From contig OX336388.2 in NCBI GenBank assembly GCA_946902985.2, positions 118,831,894 through 118,895,893 on the forward strand: a stretch of DNA of 64,000 nucleotides, given 5' to 3'. The notes beneath the pieces were generated by a model. The model searched no databases, had not been told where the DNA came from, and worked only from the letters and a program-made list of their open reading frames with translations. This document shows, one piece after another, positions 22,358 to 34,749 of this stretch. Within the stretch, counting starts at the first letter, position 1. The number at the start of each line of letters is the position of its first letter. This DNA is from Meconema thalassinum (Eukaryota > Arthropoda > Insecta > Orthoptera > Tettigoniidae). The position numbers and the translations under genes were made by a program.

Positions 22358-23855
22358 ATCACGTAACACAGCCCTTCCGCTCACATAATCACGTAACACA
22401 CAGCTTCAGCGTCACGTAACATACAACTTCAGAGTACTTAATCACGTAACACAGCCCTTCCGCTCACATAATCACGTAGCACACAGCTTCAGCGTCACGT
22501 AACATACAACTTCAGAGTACTTAATCACGTAACACAGCCCTTCCGCTCACATAATCACGTAACACACAGCTTCAGCGTCACGTAACATACAACTTCAGAG
22601 TACTTAATCACGTAACACAGCCCTTCCGCTCACATAATCACGTAACACACAGCTTCAGCGTCACGTAACATACAACTTCAGAGTACTTAATCACGTAACA
22701 CAGCCCTTCCGCTCACATAATCACGTAACACAGCACATGAACGCACATAATCACGTAACACACAGCTTCAGCGTCACGTAACATACAACTTCAGAGTACT
22801 TAATCACGTAACACAGCCCTTCCGCTCACATAATCACGTAACACACAGCTTCAGCGTCACGTAACATACAACTTCAGAGTACTTAATCACGTAACACAGC
22901 CCTTCCGCTCACATAATCACGTAGCACACAGCTTCAGCGTCACGTAACATACAACTTCAGAGTACTTAATCACGTAACACAGCCCTTCCGCTCACATAAT
23001 CACGTAACACACAGCTTCAGCGTCACGTAACATACAACTTCAGAGTACTTAATCACGTAACACAGCCCTTCCGCTCACATAATCACGTAACACACAGCTT
23101 CAGCGTCACGTAACATACAACTTCAGAGTACTTAATCACGTAACACAGCCCTTCCGCTCACATAATCACGTAACACAGCACATGAACGCACATAATCACG
23201 TAACACACAGCTTCAGCGTCACGTAACATACAACTTCAGAGTACTTAATCACGTAACACAGCCCTTCCGCTCACATAATCACGTAACACACAGCTTCAGC
23301 GTCACGTAACATACAACTTCAGAGTACTTAATCACGTAACACAGCCCTTCCGCTCACATAATCACGTAACACACAGCTTCAGCGTCACGTAACATACAAC
23401 TTCAGCGTACTTAATCACGTAACACAGCCCTTCCGCTCACATAATCACGTAACACACAGCTTCAGCGTCACGTAACATACAACTTCAGCGTACTTAATCA
23501 CGTAACACAGCCCTTCCGCTCACATAATCACGTAACACACAGCTTCAGCGTCACGTAACATACAACTTCAGCGTACTTAATCACGTAACACAGCCCTTCC
23601 GCTCACATAATCACGTAACACACAGCTTCAGCGTCACGTAACATACAACTTCAGAGTACTTAATCACGTAACACAGCCCTTCCGCTCACATAATCACGTA
23701 ACACACAGCTTCAGCGTCACGTAACATACAACTTCAGAGTACTTAATCACGTAACACAGCCCTTCCGCTCACATAATCACGTAACACACAGCTTCAGCGT
23801 CACGTAACATACAACTTCAGAGTACTTAATCACGTAACACAGCCCTTCAGCGCAC
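22358..23855. repeat. 83-bp satellite with 445-bp higher-order repeat
   Basis: About 17 copies of an 83-bp unit are present. Each is made of three ~28-bp subunits sharing the core TCACGTAACA and followed by diverged spacers. Two extra 30-bp segments (CAGCACATGAACG) at 22731 and 23176 are exactly 445 bp apart, and a CACGTAGC variant recurs at 22471 and 22916, also 445 bp apart. So five units plus one short unit form a higher-order repeat. The copies are nearly identical, which implies recent homogenisation. Confidence 0.95.
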
Positions 23856-24540
23856 ATAATTATGGAACACACAGCCTACTTAATAACGTAACACACACCC
23901 TCAGCGTACTTAATCACGTAACATAGCGCTTGAGCGTACTTTATTACGCAACGCAGCACTTAAGCTCGCTTAGTCACGTAACACAGCGCTTGAGGGCACT
24001 TAGTCACGTAACACAACGCTTGAGGGCACTTAGTCACGTAACACAACGCTTGAGGGCACTTAGTCACGTAACACAACGCTTGAGCGTACTTAATCACGTA
24101 ACACAGCGCTTGAGGGCACTTAGTCACGTAACACAACGCTTGAGGGCACTTAGTCACGTAACACAACGCTTGAGGGCACTTAGTCACGTAACACAACGCT
24201 TGAGCGTACTTAATCACGTAACACAGCGCTTGAGGGCACTTAGTCACGTAACACAACGCTTGAGCGTACTTAATCACGTAACACAGCGCTTGAGGGCACT
24301 TAGTCACTTAACACAACGCTTGAGCGTACTTATTACGTAACACAGTGCTTGAACGGACTTCATCACGTAACTTTGAGTTACAACGTACCACAGTGCCTTT
24401 AATCACGTTACTCTGCGCTACAGTGTACTTAATATCTCTACTAAAGCGCACGTAATCACGTAACTATGGGCTACAGTACACTCAAATCACGTAACACAGC
24501 ACCACAGTGCACTTAATTATGCAACACAGTCCTACAAAGG
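23856..24540. repeat. 30-bp satellite array, decaying at its right edge
   Basis: The same CACGTAACAC core is repeated with a 30-bp period (TAGTCACGTAACACAACGCT...). About 14 regular copies occupy 23910-24350, and increasingly diverged ones run to 24540. GGGCACT and CGTACT spacer variants alternate in a patterned way. Because 30 is divisible by three, both strands stay open for >110 codons. Those frames are by-products of the repeat. Confidence 0.92.
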
Positions 24541-27235
24541 GAGAGCTCTATCATCATTATTATTCCCTTTGCTACAGAGTCTGGAAAGAGGTTAAAGGTA
24601 CGGTTTGGCTACAGCGATGATTGCCGGCGCACATCGCTGGCGATGATCGCTCGGCGCACAAAGTCACAAAAGCGGTTTCCCTAGCCGGCGATCATCGTCC
24701 TTCGTCCACTGCCTCCTACAACAGGATCACTTTTACTTCTCAACAGCTCGGTAGCCTACTCTTTGCTTATACAGGTTCGTGGGGTAAATAATAATCAGCT
24801 GATTATAGTCTGAAATAATATAACGTTGCCAGAATGACCTTAAGCAGAATTACACCAGCGTCAATATTGCTTCTTTTAGAGGACGAAGAAGAGATGATGA
24901 TCAAATGAAGTATATGAACATGGAGCAAAAGAGACTCAAACTAATAGTGGTGAGCGATGTTTGTAAAGGGTGGACCCCCTTCAGCTACATCCTGTACCCA
25001 TTAATAAATAATAACATGTACAAAACTAGGCGTACCGTACAGAAGGATGTTTTAATGCACTGATTCATAGACATCTGCTTAATGACAACTAGACGGCGAC
25101 TCCCAAAAGGGGTGCTCGTCTGCGATACAGAGTAACACGACCTATCACGGTCTGGTGAATTCTGCATACACTTCCTGGCGCGACTAGGGTTTATATTGAA
25201 ATCTGCCACAAAAAGATCAGACTCGTACCTTCTCCAACCCTAACTTCTAAAATAATCGTCGTATAATTTTGAAAAATATGTCTCCTAAAAGCTCTCATTC
25301 TAATTGTAAAAAGGGTTCCTTTAATTACGAAAATCGATTATACACTCCCATGATATTAAATAAATGGGCTCCTGAGATGCGTGGGAATTGGAGTTTTGTT
25401 TTCCCTCTCTGCCAGCTTCGGGCTCGGGGAATAACTATCTACGTCATGCTGCGTGTGCATTTCTTTCCTGTTCAATTATTACAAACTTTTTCCACACACA
25501 AAAATCTCTTTCCCAGGATTATCAACAATGACGGATTCATTTCTGTAGTTAAATGCCTACAAATGGCTTAATTTTTATTACATCTCTTCTTGCGTCATTG
25601 CGACGTTGGCAATTTATTGTTGAGTAAGATCTTTTTCCGAAACTTCTTCTCTGTCTTTCAAGACGGAAAAGTACCAGCTCTATTTATAATCATGCGCCAG
25701 CCTCTTATTGCAGCGTCAGTCGTGATCTCATACTCCCGTGACTCGCGGTATCTCGCGCTTGCGTCATCTTATAACAGTCCAGCTTCTTATTAACCCTTTA
25801 AAATCCTTTAAAAATCCATTCTAAAGTCTGCATTATTTCTTCTTTTTCTTGCATATAAAGGTATGGATTCGATACTTGAACCAGTCCACATGGGTTCACT
25901 ACTAAGTTCTTTTTACCTTACAAATGCTTCATGCAGCCGGAAAAAGTTTTAGTTGCTTACACTACACATGCGACTAACTTCACTCGTAACTGGGAGATAA
26001 ACGTAATTCGGGGAATTTATTGTTGGACATACAGTATACTGTACTAACGTTATATAAAGCAACTCGGCTGACGGTGATCTCATGCTCAAGAAGTTAATAG
26101 CGATCCCACAAATAGCGTTAATGTACCAATAGAATTTTCTAAGTCCTTATTAAAACGCGTTATTTTCAATTAAAACTAGATTAGTTTATATATAACTTCT
26201 CTCCCGCTAAGAAAAGAAAAAAAGCTAATATTGTCCCGCCAGGTGGGATTCAAAATTACTTGGCGCTAGCCTCAGTTTGAAATAAGCTATATTTCGCGGG
26301 GAAACGTTAGATAGGCAAACCTGGCAGGGCGAAGTTGCATTACTACAGTCTAAAACACACAGTCACGAAGCTGGCTGCGTTACGAAATTGCATCCTCTTG
26401 GTAGATGGAGCGACGCTAGTGCTCGCGGCGGCCAGCAAGCTGGCAACTGTCTTGAGCGTTATTCGCAGAACTGATAATTTCACTTTTGTAGGGGTTTTAT
26501 GAATTTTAACTCACCTGAGTGAGTATTTCAATTGTAAACATAAGTCATGTTAAATCACAATGTTGATATACTTTTAATTCATAGGAACATTAAAAAAATG
26601 CTTTGTTTTCAATAGTTCAGTCCTCTACAAATATCCCTAGGTACAGTTGTATGACGTATTTAACGAGTCTTACGTAGAATTAATAGCCCATACTAGTTAT
26701 AAATTCATGTATTTGTTTCACTGAAAGTCGCGGGCATCTCGACATACTGTAGTATAGAACTGAGTCCTCGATTCTTGGATGTAACGGATAATATCGAGAA
26801 CCACTGGATGGATTTTGAAGCGGTTTTCACCATTCTGTAAAGGATTTCTCGAGGAAGGTTTCTGTGGATAAACATTCATTTGTGACCACAGGAAGCCGAG
26901 CAGTAACGATTTCAGTGAATCACGTCGAAGAAAAACCTGTGGTCCGTGCGCCATTTTAGCTTACGCTGGACAAACCGATAAATATATATACATAGGTCAA
27001 CTAGTGTAAGAATTGGTCAGCATGAAAAGTTCTACAAAAATGTCTGCGACAGCATATCTCTATCTTAAATACATCACCCACTATAAGTGATTTTATGTTT
27101 TCATTTCTTCCATCAATCTCCATTCAGTGGAAATATAAATTACTAGCTTCGGAGTGAGTTTACGAGGTAGCGAGCGAGTTTATCACCCCAGCTTCGGCCA
27201 TCATCAACTTTCGAGTCGTGTAGAGTTAAGACTTC
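24541..27235. other. No recognisable gene
   Basis: These 2.7 kb of unique-looking sequence contain only short frames (at most 100 codons) with no known domain. 24610-24700 has several overlapping GCGATGATCGC-like palindromic words. I cannot assign anything else. Confidence 0.3.
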
Positions 27236-27237
27236 AG

Positions 27238-27606
27238 AGAAGAGTATATGTGTTTGGATGGTTGGTTCTTAAGTTTAGGGGCTGCGACAACGCGGTCATG
27301 TAGCCCCGTGTACCTTGGGTGTGTGTAGAATCTGTCTGATAACCGCTGTTAATTGTGATGACTGTATAAGTGTGTGTTATCTGTAATTCAGGTAAGGACT
27401 GCAGACTTGTGAATTTTGAAATATTTCCTACTTTTGCCACCAAACGCCACCGTCGACGACTACTAGTTCAGAACTTAGCTACCAGACGCCACCGCAGTCG
27501 GCTCTTGGCAACGAACGTAGGAACCTAAGAGCGTTGTTTACATTCTTAACCTATACAACTTAGCTTCACACAGGTGTAATTAGTGGAAGGTTCTTTAACA
27601 TGCCAT
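27238..27606 (-). repeat. 5'-truncated SINE of the 58552 family
   Basis: It is the inverted counterpart of 58690-59030. It shares, in order, the AAGAACCTTCCACTAATTAC block, the CCGACTGC..TGGCGTC block, the TGGTGGCGTTTG block and the TTATCAGACAGATTCTACAC block. The tRNA-like head is missing, as expected from 5' truncation during retrotransposition. Confidence 0.7.
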
Positions 27607-29376
27607 AAATCGATGAATATTTTATTCACCATATTCTAATTTCCTAACCATGTAGGCCCTACCACGTCACCTGTGCATTCCAACACTGATATGTCAACAC
27701 AGCAAAATATCGCTTATAACGATCATACTTCACACTTTTCATACAAAAAAGAACAGCAATATTCAGAAGGAATTGTAGTTATCGCCACCTTCAACAGAAA
27801 TAGTCTGTTAAACACAAGGAATACGCTTGAACCGGAATTTTAAGTAAATTCACAATGCTATTCTTATGGGAGACATCTCTGTTTTGCCCAACATCAGCTG
27901 ATCTTATTTTGGTCCCACGGTCGGCCGGTAGAAGCATAGCTGGCACCTTCTCTATCCTATTGTATGCTCGAAGGGAAGGAGGGATTGCCAAAGCCTCATT
28001 AATATAATTAAATTATTGCATTTAGGCTCTTAAAAAGACATTTTAATATTTGGAATACTGCACAAAATTATAAGAAGATATTATCAGTACTTCGAAAGTC
28101 TCTGGAAATACGCTGTAATATGTATTCATACATGTACGCGCGTCAATTTCTCACGGGGTCAAAAATGACGCCAGCAGGAGTTATGCTTGGAGACTGTGAG
28201 CAGAAAGGATGTGTTCTTATGTCTTGAGAGTTCGAAGGGAACAGACGTGGTCCGGGAGAATTGGATTCCTGGTGACCAGTAGCCGAGTGCGGAGATGGGG
28301 TCTATCTGAAGCCTTACCATGACGGGCAGAAACTATGTACGGCCGAGCTTTGCTCATTCTAGTGAAAGTTACTGTAATCTGAGCCGATACTCATTTTAGT
28401 GTTTCGTGAACATTTCCACGGGTTTATTACAGTGAAACTTAATACAGAATAAATCTTTGAGTATCCACGAACAGTTATTTGAACATTTAAGTCGCAGATT
28501 GTGAAAATTAAGACGAGTTACAGATAATTTATTCCTGCAGTGGAGAAGAAACTTTTTTCAAGCAGACGAACATTTTAATACAGCAGTGAAGGCTGATATA
28601 CTACAAGGGAACGTGAGTAACTGAACAATATAGTGATTCTTATGAACATTGAGGTCTTACTTGAACTACAATATGACGGCAAATATGAAGATTGAAGGAA
28701 TGTTGAATTACACATTAGAGATGATAGTCGTTATGGAGTAGAATTAAATGCGACTGGGATACGCCTAACAGAGTTATGTGCTGACGACATGGAGCAACGT
28801 TAACTACAGAACTATGTATAACATCATGTTCGTCTACAATGTCAAGTACACATATAACATTGTGTACTACACCATCATGTACAGTAATGTATAATTATGT
28901 ACAATTACTATCTGACTACGAGCAATTATTACAATTCATCGAACATCTACATGAACATTTCCAACTATAATTGTGATTCGATCTACAACCTACAAATTTA
29001 TTTAAAACAATGGAGATCGATCGACAATATTGCTCAAGTATGATCTGGAATTTCAAATGAAGTCGACGAAAGAAGATTCATCACTGGAAAAAAGAAGATG
29101 ACAGGGCTTTTCCCGTCAAACGCTTGAAACTTGGTATCCAAAGAACGAGAGGACGATGTGCAGTTCGATGATCGAATGATGTAGGAGCTTACCGGGGAGG
29201 AACGACTTCCTTACCCGAGGAAGCAGCTTCATGGTTGGGGCAGACCTGAATTCAAGATCATCTTCTATGGAACGTGGAACATCTGGTTATTTTCCTAATA
29301 TCTTCTATGAACTTCAAGAGTCAACATCAAGGTAGAAACGACCAGTTTTCATTACAGTAGTTCGAGTATTTCAATG
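27607..29376. other. No recognisable gene
   Basis: AT-rich flank upstream of the nested LINE. No domain, tRNA-like head or inverted repeat was recognised. Confidence 0.3.
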
Positions 29377-29413
29377 ACATTTGAGCAACTTCTTCTTCTT
29401 CTTCTTCTTAGCG

Positions 29414-30465
29414 TCATCCCGTAGGAACGGGGTCCGCTTTTTGGATCAATGCATGCCATTTCTTGCGATCTAATGCTTCGCGCGATTTCAAGTTTCTTGA
29501 TCGTAAATCTGCGTTAATAGTGTCCAGCCACCGCAATTTTAGTCTCCCACGCTGTCTCTGGCCGTCGACCGTTAGATGGTAGGCCGAGCCGATGACTGAA
29601 CTTTGTGGTGCACGGACAACGTGCCCATACCAACGGAGTCTCCATTCCTGCATTTTCTCATTGATTGGAGCCACGCCAGCTATATGTCGAATCGTTGTGT
29701 TGGGGATAATGTCGAGCAGAGAAATGTCTGAAGATCTTCGCAGCATCCGCATTTCCATGATATGAAGTGAGTGCTCAGCACTTCTAGGTGCTGGCCAACA
29801 CTCGGTACCATATAATGCAACTGGTCTCACCATTGTGCGGCATATCTTTGTTTTAGGCGGATATGCATCTTCTTATCACAAAGAACACCGGTGACATCTC
29901 TGAATCGCATCCAAGTCGCATTGATTCGTGTTCGCACATCTTCATTCACAGAGCTGTCGCTACTCAATCGTGAGCCTAGGTATCGGAATGTATTTACCTT
30001 GGTAAGAGGAGCTCCATTAATACCTATAGTTCGAGGGGATGGAATCCTTTCGAGGTATCCAGTCTTGTGGATGTTCAAACGAAGACCAAATCCTTGCAGA
30101 CGATCATGCCATGTCTGTACTTGGGTTTCAAGATCCATCCCGGAGTCTGCCTCAAGCATCGCATCATCAGCGTATAGCAATGTCCATGGGACACACTTCT
30201 GCAGGTCTCGCGTTATGGAATTCATGACGATAACAAAGAGCACGGGAGACAGAACTGAGCCTTGATGAACCCCAACTGTCACTGGGAAGCTGTCAGTCAA
30301 TCCTGCAGGGCATCGCACGTGGCTTTTGGTGTTGTTGTACAGCAATTTGACCCAATTTATAAACATTTCTGGAACTTGATGATCGCTGAGAGCGTACCAA
30401 ATCATCTGGTGTGGTACTCGATCAAATGCCTTTTCGAGGTCAAGGAAAGCAAGATGTAGTGGCCC
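29414..30465 (-). pseudogene. LINE RT, 3' half
   Basis: It begins right at the insertion junction with the RT palm (LHLAFLDLEKAFDRVPHQM), then GVHQGSVLSPVLFV, the catalytic LYADDAML box and TFRYLGSRLSS. A frame break near 29830 precedes the C-terminal part (RPVALYGTECW, WRLRWYGHVVRAP, GRLKLRWLDTINADL). Together with 38238-39318 it reconstitutes one interrupted enzyme domain order. Confidence 0.85.
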
Positions 30466-31623
30466 CATAGGCGCCCGCAGGATTTTTTCCAGAGGGGGGC
30501 CAAATTATAATTTTCATTTCATTACCCCCCCCCCCCCCCCCGTTCCCGTTTCATTTCTTACTTGCTTCGTGAAATTCATTAGTTGACCCAGAATCGATAA
30601 ATTATTCCACATCGCAGTTTTTAAGCAAACTAGCAGTAGTACCCGGCTTCGCCCGGTGGAATGATGATAATATTTCAGTCTCCTTAACACTCAACGTCAT
30701 AAATTATATTTATTTATGTATTCATTTCTTACATTATCAAACCCAGTGACAATGTGTATACTTAAGTCACTATGGGAAGGCTCTGTAAAATAATGATCAT
30801 TCTCGTGATATTTGTCTTCAGTCCGAGTCGAGATATGTCGTTAGCTGTCCCAGAATTCGTGATATCTCAGTCGTAGAAGACTATATGTGGTGGTGATTAG
30901 AAATATAATGGACTTAAAATCTATGTCATTTGCCCCCAATGACGTTGAGGACGTAACATCTAGGTAATTTGCCCTACTGATCAGGATGATATTGAAAATT
31001 ACTACATAACTGATATATGAAACTTAGAAAATAATAGAAAAAGTTATTTTTAGGACTCACATTTCGGGAAAGACTTGACTATTTTTTTTGCCAAAGAGCT
31101 CCCACTTAGATCGCTATCTGGTTAAAAGTTTCGTCTTGTTAAGGTTTAAACTGTACGATAAATGTCTGAAGCAATTCCTCCAAGAGAAGCTTCCAGATTT
31201 CTCAGTCGATATATCGTTAACGTTCCTGAGCATCCAGTTGTATTTTCTTCTGACGCAAAACATCTTCTACATAGTGATGATGAACATAGAAACGACTACT
31301 GGTACATATAACTTATCAACGAATGGGAAAAATTGATACTTTAAAGGAATGAAAGGAATAAAATAGAAAAGAGATGTACGATATACCATAACACTCGCTG
31401 TGAATTTTCTACGTGACCGGCTTACATGTATCGGTACAGGTTCTCAAGAAGAGGAACCAGATCATTGACATAAATGAATACAGTAACAGTAGATTAAATA
31501 GTATCCTAGACAGATGACACGCAAAGTAACACGGCCTAATATGCGATGTAATGGTTCAACTTCAGAGAAATGTTTCATCTCACTTCGCAGTTGTTATTTA
31601 ATAAATACTAACATGTTTGTAGC

Positions 31624-31940
31624 TAACATTGAAATTAATGGAGTGCGTTAGGATAAACGATATTCCTTGTTTTTCCCCCTCTGGTGTATAAATAAATAAA
31701 TGTTTAGGTGTGCCCACTCTTGATCAAGCTACGTATAACTGATCATGAGAGAAGCATGGACTTTCCAGATTAAGGCCTGCTACCTTGAGCGACTGTCCTT
31801 GGGCCTTGTTTATGGTCATTGCAAATGCAAGACGTGCAGGGAATTTCAGTCGCTTGAAATCAAAAGGCATATCAGTAGGGATCATAGGAATTCGGGGAAT
31901 GAAGATATATTCTCCTTTGGCATGGCTTGTCAATACGACT
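31624..31940 (-). pseudogene. Helitron Pif1-like helicase C-terminal remnant
   Basis: The minus strand encodes FPARLAFAMTINKAQGQSL then GLNLESPCFSHDQLYVA, the conserved final helicase motifs of Helitron RepHel proteins. A TGA interrupts the usual LYVACSR motif at the Cys position. After it SRVGTPKHLFIYTPEG is still readable. The Rep nuclease and the rest of the helicase are absent. The element would have depended on helicase supplied elsewhere. Confidence 0.85.
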
Positions 31941-32639
31941 ACTACTGAACGGGTATATCAAACTTACAATCTAATGGAAATACACATTTTAAAAATCGCA
32001 GGCGATGAAGACTGTGGTGTTACTTAGTAGTATAATGGACGTAACATCTAGGTCATTTGCCCTTTTGATGAGGATGGTAATGAAAACTAATGTTGAATTG
32101 ACACGACAAACTTGCCAACTACCGTGGTAGAAAAAAATATTTCAAAATTCACAGGCGATGAAGAGTTATTGTGTGTGGTGATTAGTGGTATATTGGGCGT
32201 AACATCTAGGTCATTTGCCCTTATGATGATAATAATAAGGTAATGAAAAATGACTACTATACGAACATGGTGTAATTTTAAATCTGATATAGGTAATTCA
32301 GATTTCTACCTTCGATGTCTTCCAATGTCTGAACGTTATTTTCTGGCTTAGGCCTATACTCGATGCGTGTAGTGAAAGAGCTTATCGAGTACTGCTCGGG
32401 TCCAAGCTGCACGAACCTGAGAATATCGCAGATGATGACGATATTATTATGATGACAGACGTTCGGGTCAGGGGTTCCCGGTCCTATTCACATTGACCGG
32501 TGAATCACTCATTCTATCGTAACACTACAGTGGTTTGAGCAAAGACGCAATATGAACATCAGCATAGTCAGCAATACCAGGTAACACGGCGGGGTCTGGA
32601 CATTTCTCTCATGTCACCTCGCGATGAATCAGCAAGCTA

Positions 32640-32990
32640 TTCTCACACCTGCCCCCCCCCCTCCTCCCCCTCCACCCACCAGGGACTCACAACTTGTGGG
32701 TCGTGGGTTTGCGACCACGGGACCCCAGCTGAGTCCGGCATTGCTTCTACTTACTGGTGCCGAGCTCCTTTCAGTTCTCTTTCCTGTCAGCCTCCCTTGG
32801 TCAAACTCTTGTTCTCTTCCGACCCCGATGGTATCAGGGTATCCGAGGCCTAGCGACTCTTTCACTTTCCTGCCTTAATTGGCCCTTGTCTAATCATTCC
32901 TGATAGCCTCATTCTTCGAGGTGTCAGCCTCCTTTTTTCTTTTCTTAATATCTCATGTCTTCTGCTCAAGACCCTCAAAGAGGCAGGGTG
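32640..32990 (+). repeat. GC-rich dispersed repeat inside Helitron
   Basis: This is a C/T-rich block (poly-C and CCACCCACCAGGGACTCACA) followed by a GTCGTGGGTTTGCGACCACG palindrome-like motif and a long pyrimidine-rich body. It resembles a repeat I associate with orthopteran genomes, but I have no second copy in the window. The ~80-codon frames on both strands look accidental. Confidence 0.35.
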
Positions 32991-33135
32991 TGTGTAGCCC
33001 CACCACTTCTGTGACACCCTGGATAGTGCTACATCCTCAAGGCCTCATGGCTGGTGAGTTCGGGAGCTGGCAACCCTGAGGGTTTCCTGAGCGGGTCCGG
33101 TTTTACCCCTTTTTTCCATTGCCTTTCCTCTTTCC

Positions 33136-34265
33136 GGGAATGGAGTGGTCTGTCCGCAATTTCAAGCAGACAGTGTTACTCGCAGGGTACCAAACGGTAA
33201 GTATACACATTTTGGTTCTGATCGGTGAAACGGTGTAGATTTATGCCAAAGGGCCTAAATGCAGGGAATGGGGTGATCTGTCCGCAATTTTAAGTGGACA
33301 GGGTTACCCGCAGGGTTCGAAAGGGAAAGTATAAAAATTTTGGTCCGGATCGGTGAAACGATATAGATTTTTGGCAAAGGGCCTAAATGCAGGAAATGGG
33401 GTGGTCTGTACGAAAATTTTAGGTGGACAGTGATATTCACAGGGTTACAAAGGGTAAGTATACACATTTTGGTTCAGATCGGTGAAACGGTGTAGATTTG
33501 AGCCAAGGGGCCTAAATGCAGGGACTGGAGTGGTCTGTCCGCAATTTCAAGCAAACTGTTTCTCGCAGGGTACCAGAGGGTAAGTATACAAACTTTGGTT
33601 CTGATCGGTGAAACGGTGTAGATTTGTGCCAAAGGGCCTAAATGCAGGGAATGGAGTGGTCTGTCCGAAATTTCAAGCAGACAGTGTTACTCGCAGGGTT
33701 CCAGACGGTAAATAACAACTTTTGGTTGAGATCTGTGAAACGGTGTAGATTTGGGCCAAAGGGCCTAAATGCAGGGAATGGAGTGGTCTGTCCGCAATTT
33801 CAAGCAGACAGTGTTACTCGCAGGGTACCAAAGGGTAAGTATACAAATTTTGGTTCTGATCGGTGAAGGTGTAGATTTGGGCCAAAGGGCCTAAATCCAG
33901 AGAATGGGGTGGTCTGTCCGAAATTTCAAGTGGACAGGGTTACCCGCAGGGTTGCAAAGGGTAGGTATACAAATTTTGGTTCGGATCGGTGAAACGGTGT
34001 AGAAGTTTGCCAAAGGGCCTAAATGCAGGAAATGGGGTGGTCTGTCCGAAATTTTAAGTGGACAGTGTTATTCACAGGGTTACATAGGGTAAGTATACAA
34101 ATTTTGGTTGAGATCGGTGAAACGGTGTAGATTTGGGACAAAGGGCCTAAATGCAGGGAATGGGCTGGTCTGTCGGAAATTTCAAGTGGACAGGGTTACC
34201 CGCAGGGTTCCGAAGGGTAAGTATACAAATTTTGGTTCAGATCGGTGAAACGGTGTGGATTTGTA
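33136..34265. repeat. Nine-copy ~127-bp tandem array near Helitron 5' end
   Basis: Copies begin at about 33136, 33264, 33391, 33521, 33647, 33774, 33900, 34027 and 34156, a period of 126-130 bp. Each carries a GGAATGGAGTGGTCTGTCCG block, an ACAGTGTTACTCGCAGGGT block and a GATCGGTGAAACGGTGTAGA block. Copies alternate between subtypes (GAGTGGTC/CAAGCAGAC versus GGGTGGTC/TAAGTGGAC), hinting at expansion by multi-unit steps. Related single units remain in the 15429 Helitron. Confidence 0.92.
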
Positions 34266-34493
34266 TACATAACAGACAAACAGACAAACATTGAGCTTTA
34301 TATATATATATAGATGAAGATGATGCATCATGTGGTCGCTAACATCTATTAATGGTTAAGCATCCGAAAAAGAAGACGAAACCGTTGGCTGCTTTATGGC
34401 AAGATTGGGAGGAATGGTTTGTTGTTTTTTTTTTTTTTTTTTTTCATGGAAGTTCGCGTTTCTTATTTTGTGATTCACTGTCATAATGTTCAG

Positions 34494-34749
34494 TAAACAA
34501 GAGTTTAGTGCTTTTCAGTCGGTCAACACGAATGTACCCAAAAGAGATGGGTTATGCCCTAATCCTGAAATAAATTACGGTACATGAGATTAATAATCTA
34601 ATTAATAATCTCATTTATTAATCTCATGTAATTTATTTCAGGATTAGGGCATAACCCATCTCTTTTGGGTACATTCGTGTTGACCGACTGAAAAGCACTA
34701 AACTCTTGTTTACTAAGGCAACACTGAAAATATGGCTTCAAACACCACA
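34494..34749. repeat. Foldback with ~100-bp near-perfect arms, retro-type duplication
   Basis: The arms 34492-34597 and about 34615-34714 are reverse complements with a 3-base difference. The insert is flanked by an 11-bp duplication, ATAATGTTCAG (34483-34493 and 34750-34760). Arm sequence (TTTCAGTCGGTCAACACGAA ... ACATGAGATTAATAA) matches 45430-45520, which looks like a retroelement 3' end. An inverted retroelement end with a long duplication suggests twin-primed reverse transcription; this last step is inference. Confidence 0.7.

Larger units (their letters stand above)
30630..34314 (-). mobile_element. Large Helitron, 3.7 kb
   Basis: On the minus strand it starts TCTATATATATATATAAAGC (34314, preceded by A). 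It ends with the stem-loop CCGGGCGAAGCCGG and GTACTACTGCTAG (30630, followed by T), i.e. intact A|TC...CTAG|T termini. It holds a Pif1-like helicase remnant, three copies of an ACATCTAGGTCATTTGCCC block (30950, 32040, 32200), a GC-rich captured repeat at 32640 and a nine-copy 127-bp tandem array. It is too short to carry the full Rep-helicase gene. Confidence 0.88.

Noticed and set aside
23930..24340. Open frames of 136 and 115 codons with SHVTQRLRAL-type 10-residue repeats
   Set aside because: They are translations of the 30-bp satellite, whose period is a multiple of three. Both strands are open for that reason and there is no gene-like context.
22358..24540. Possible CRISPR-like array
   Set aside because: Repeats and spacers are both repeated, periods are 83 and 30 bp, no cas genes exist nearby and the context is an animal genome. 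It is a satellite.
32611..32878. Overlapping ~80-codon frames on both strands in the GC-rich block
   Set aside because: They are proline/serine-rich translations of a C/T-rich repeat, with no domain and frames open on both strands.
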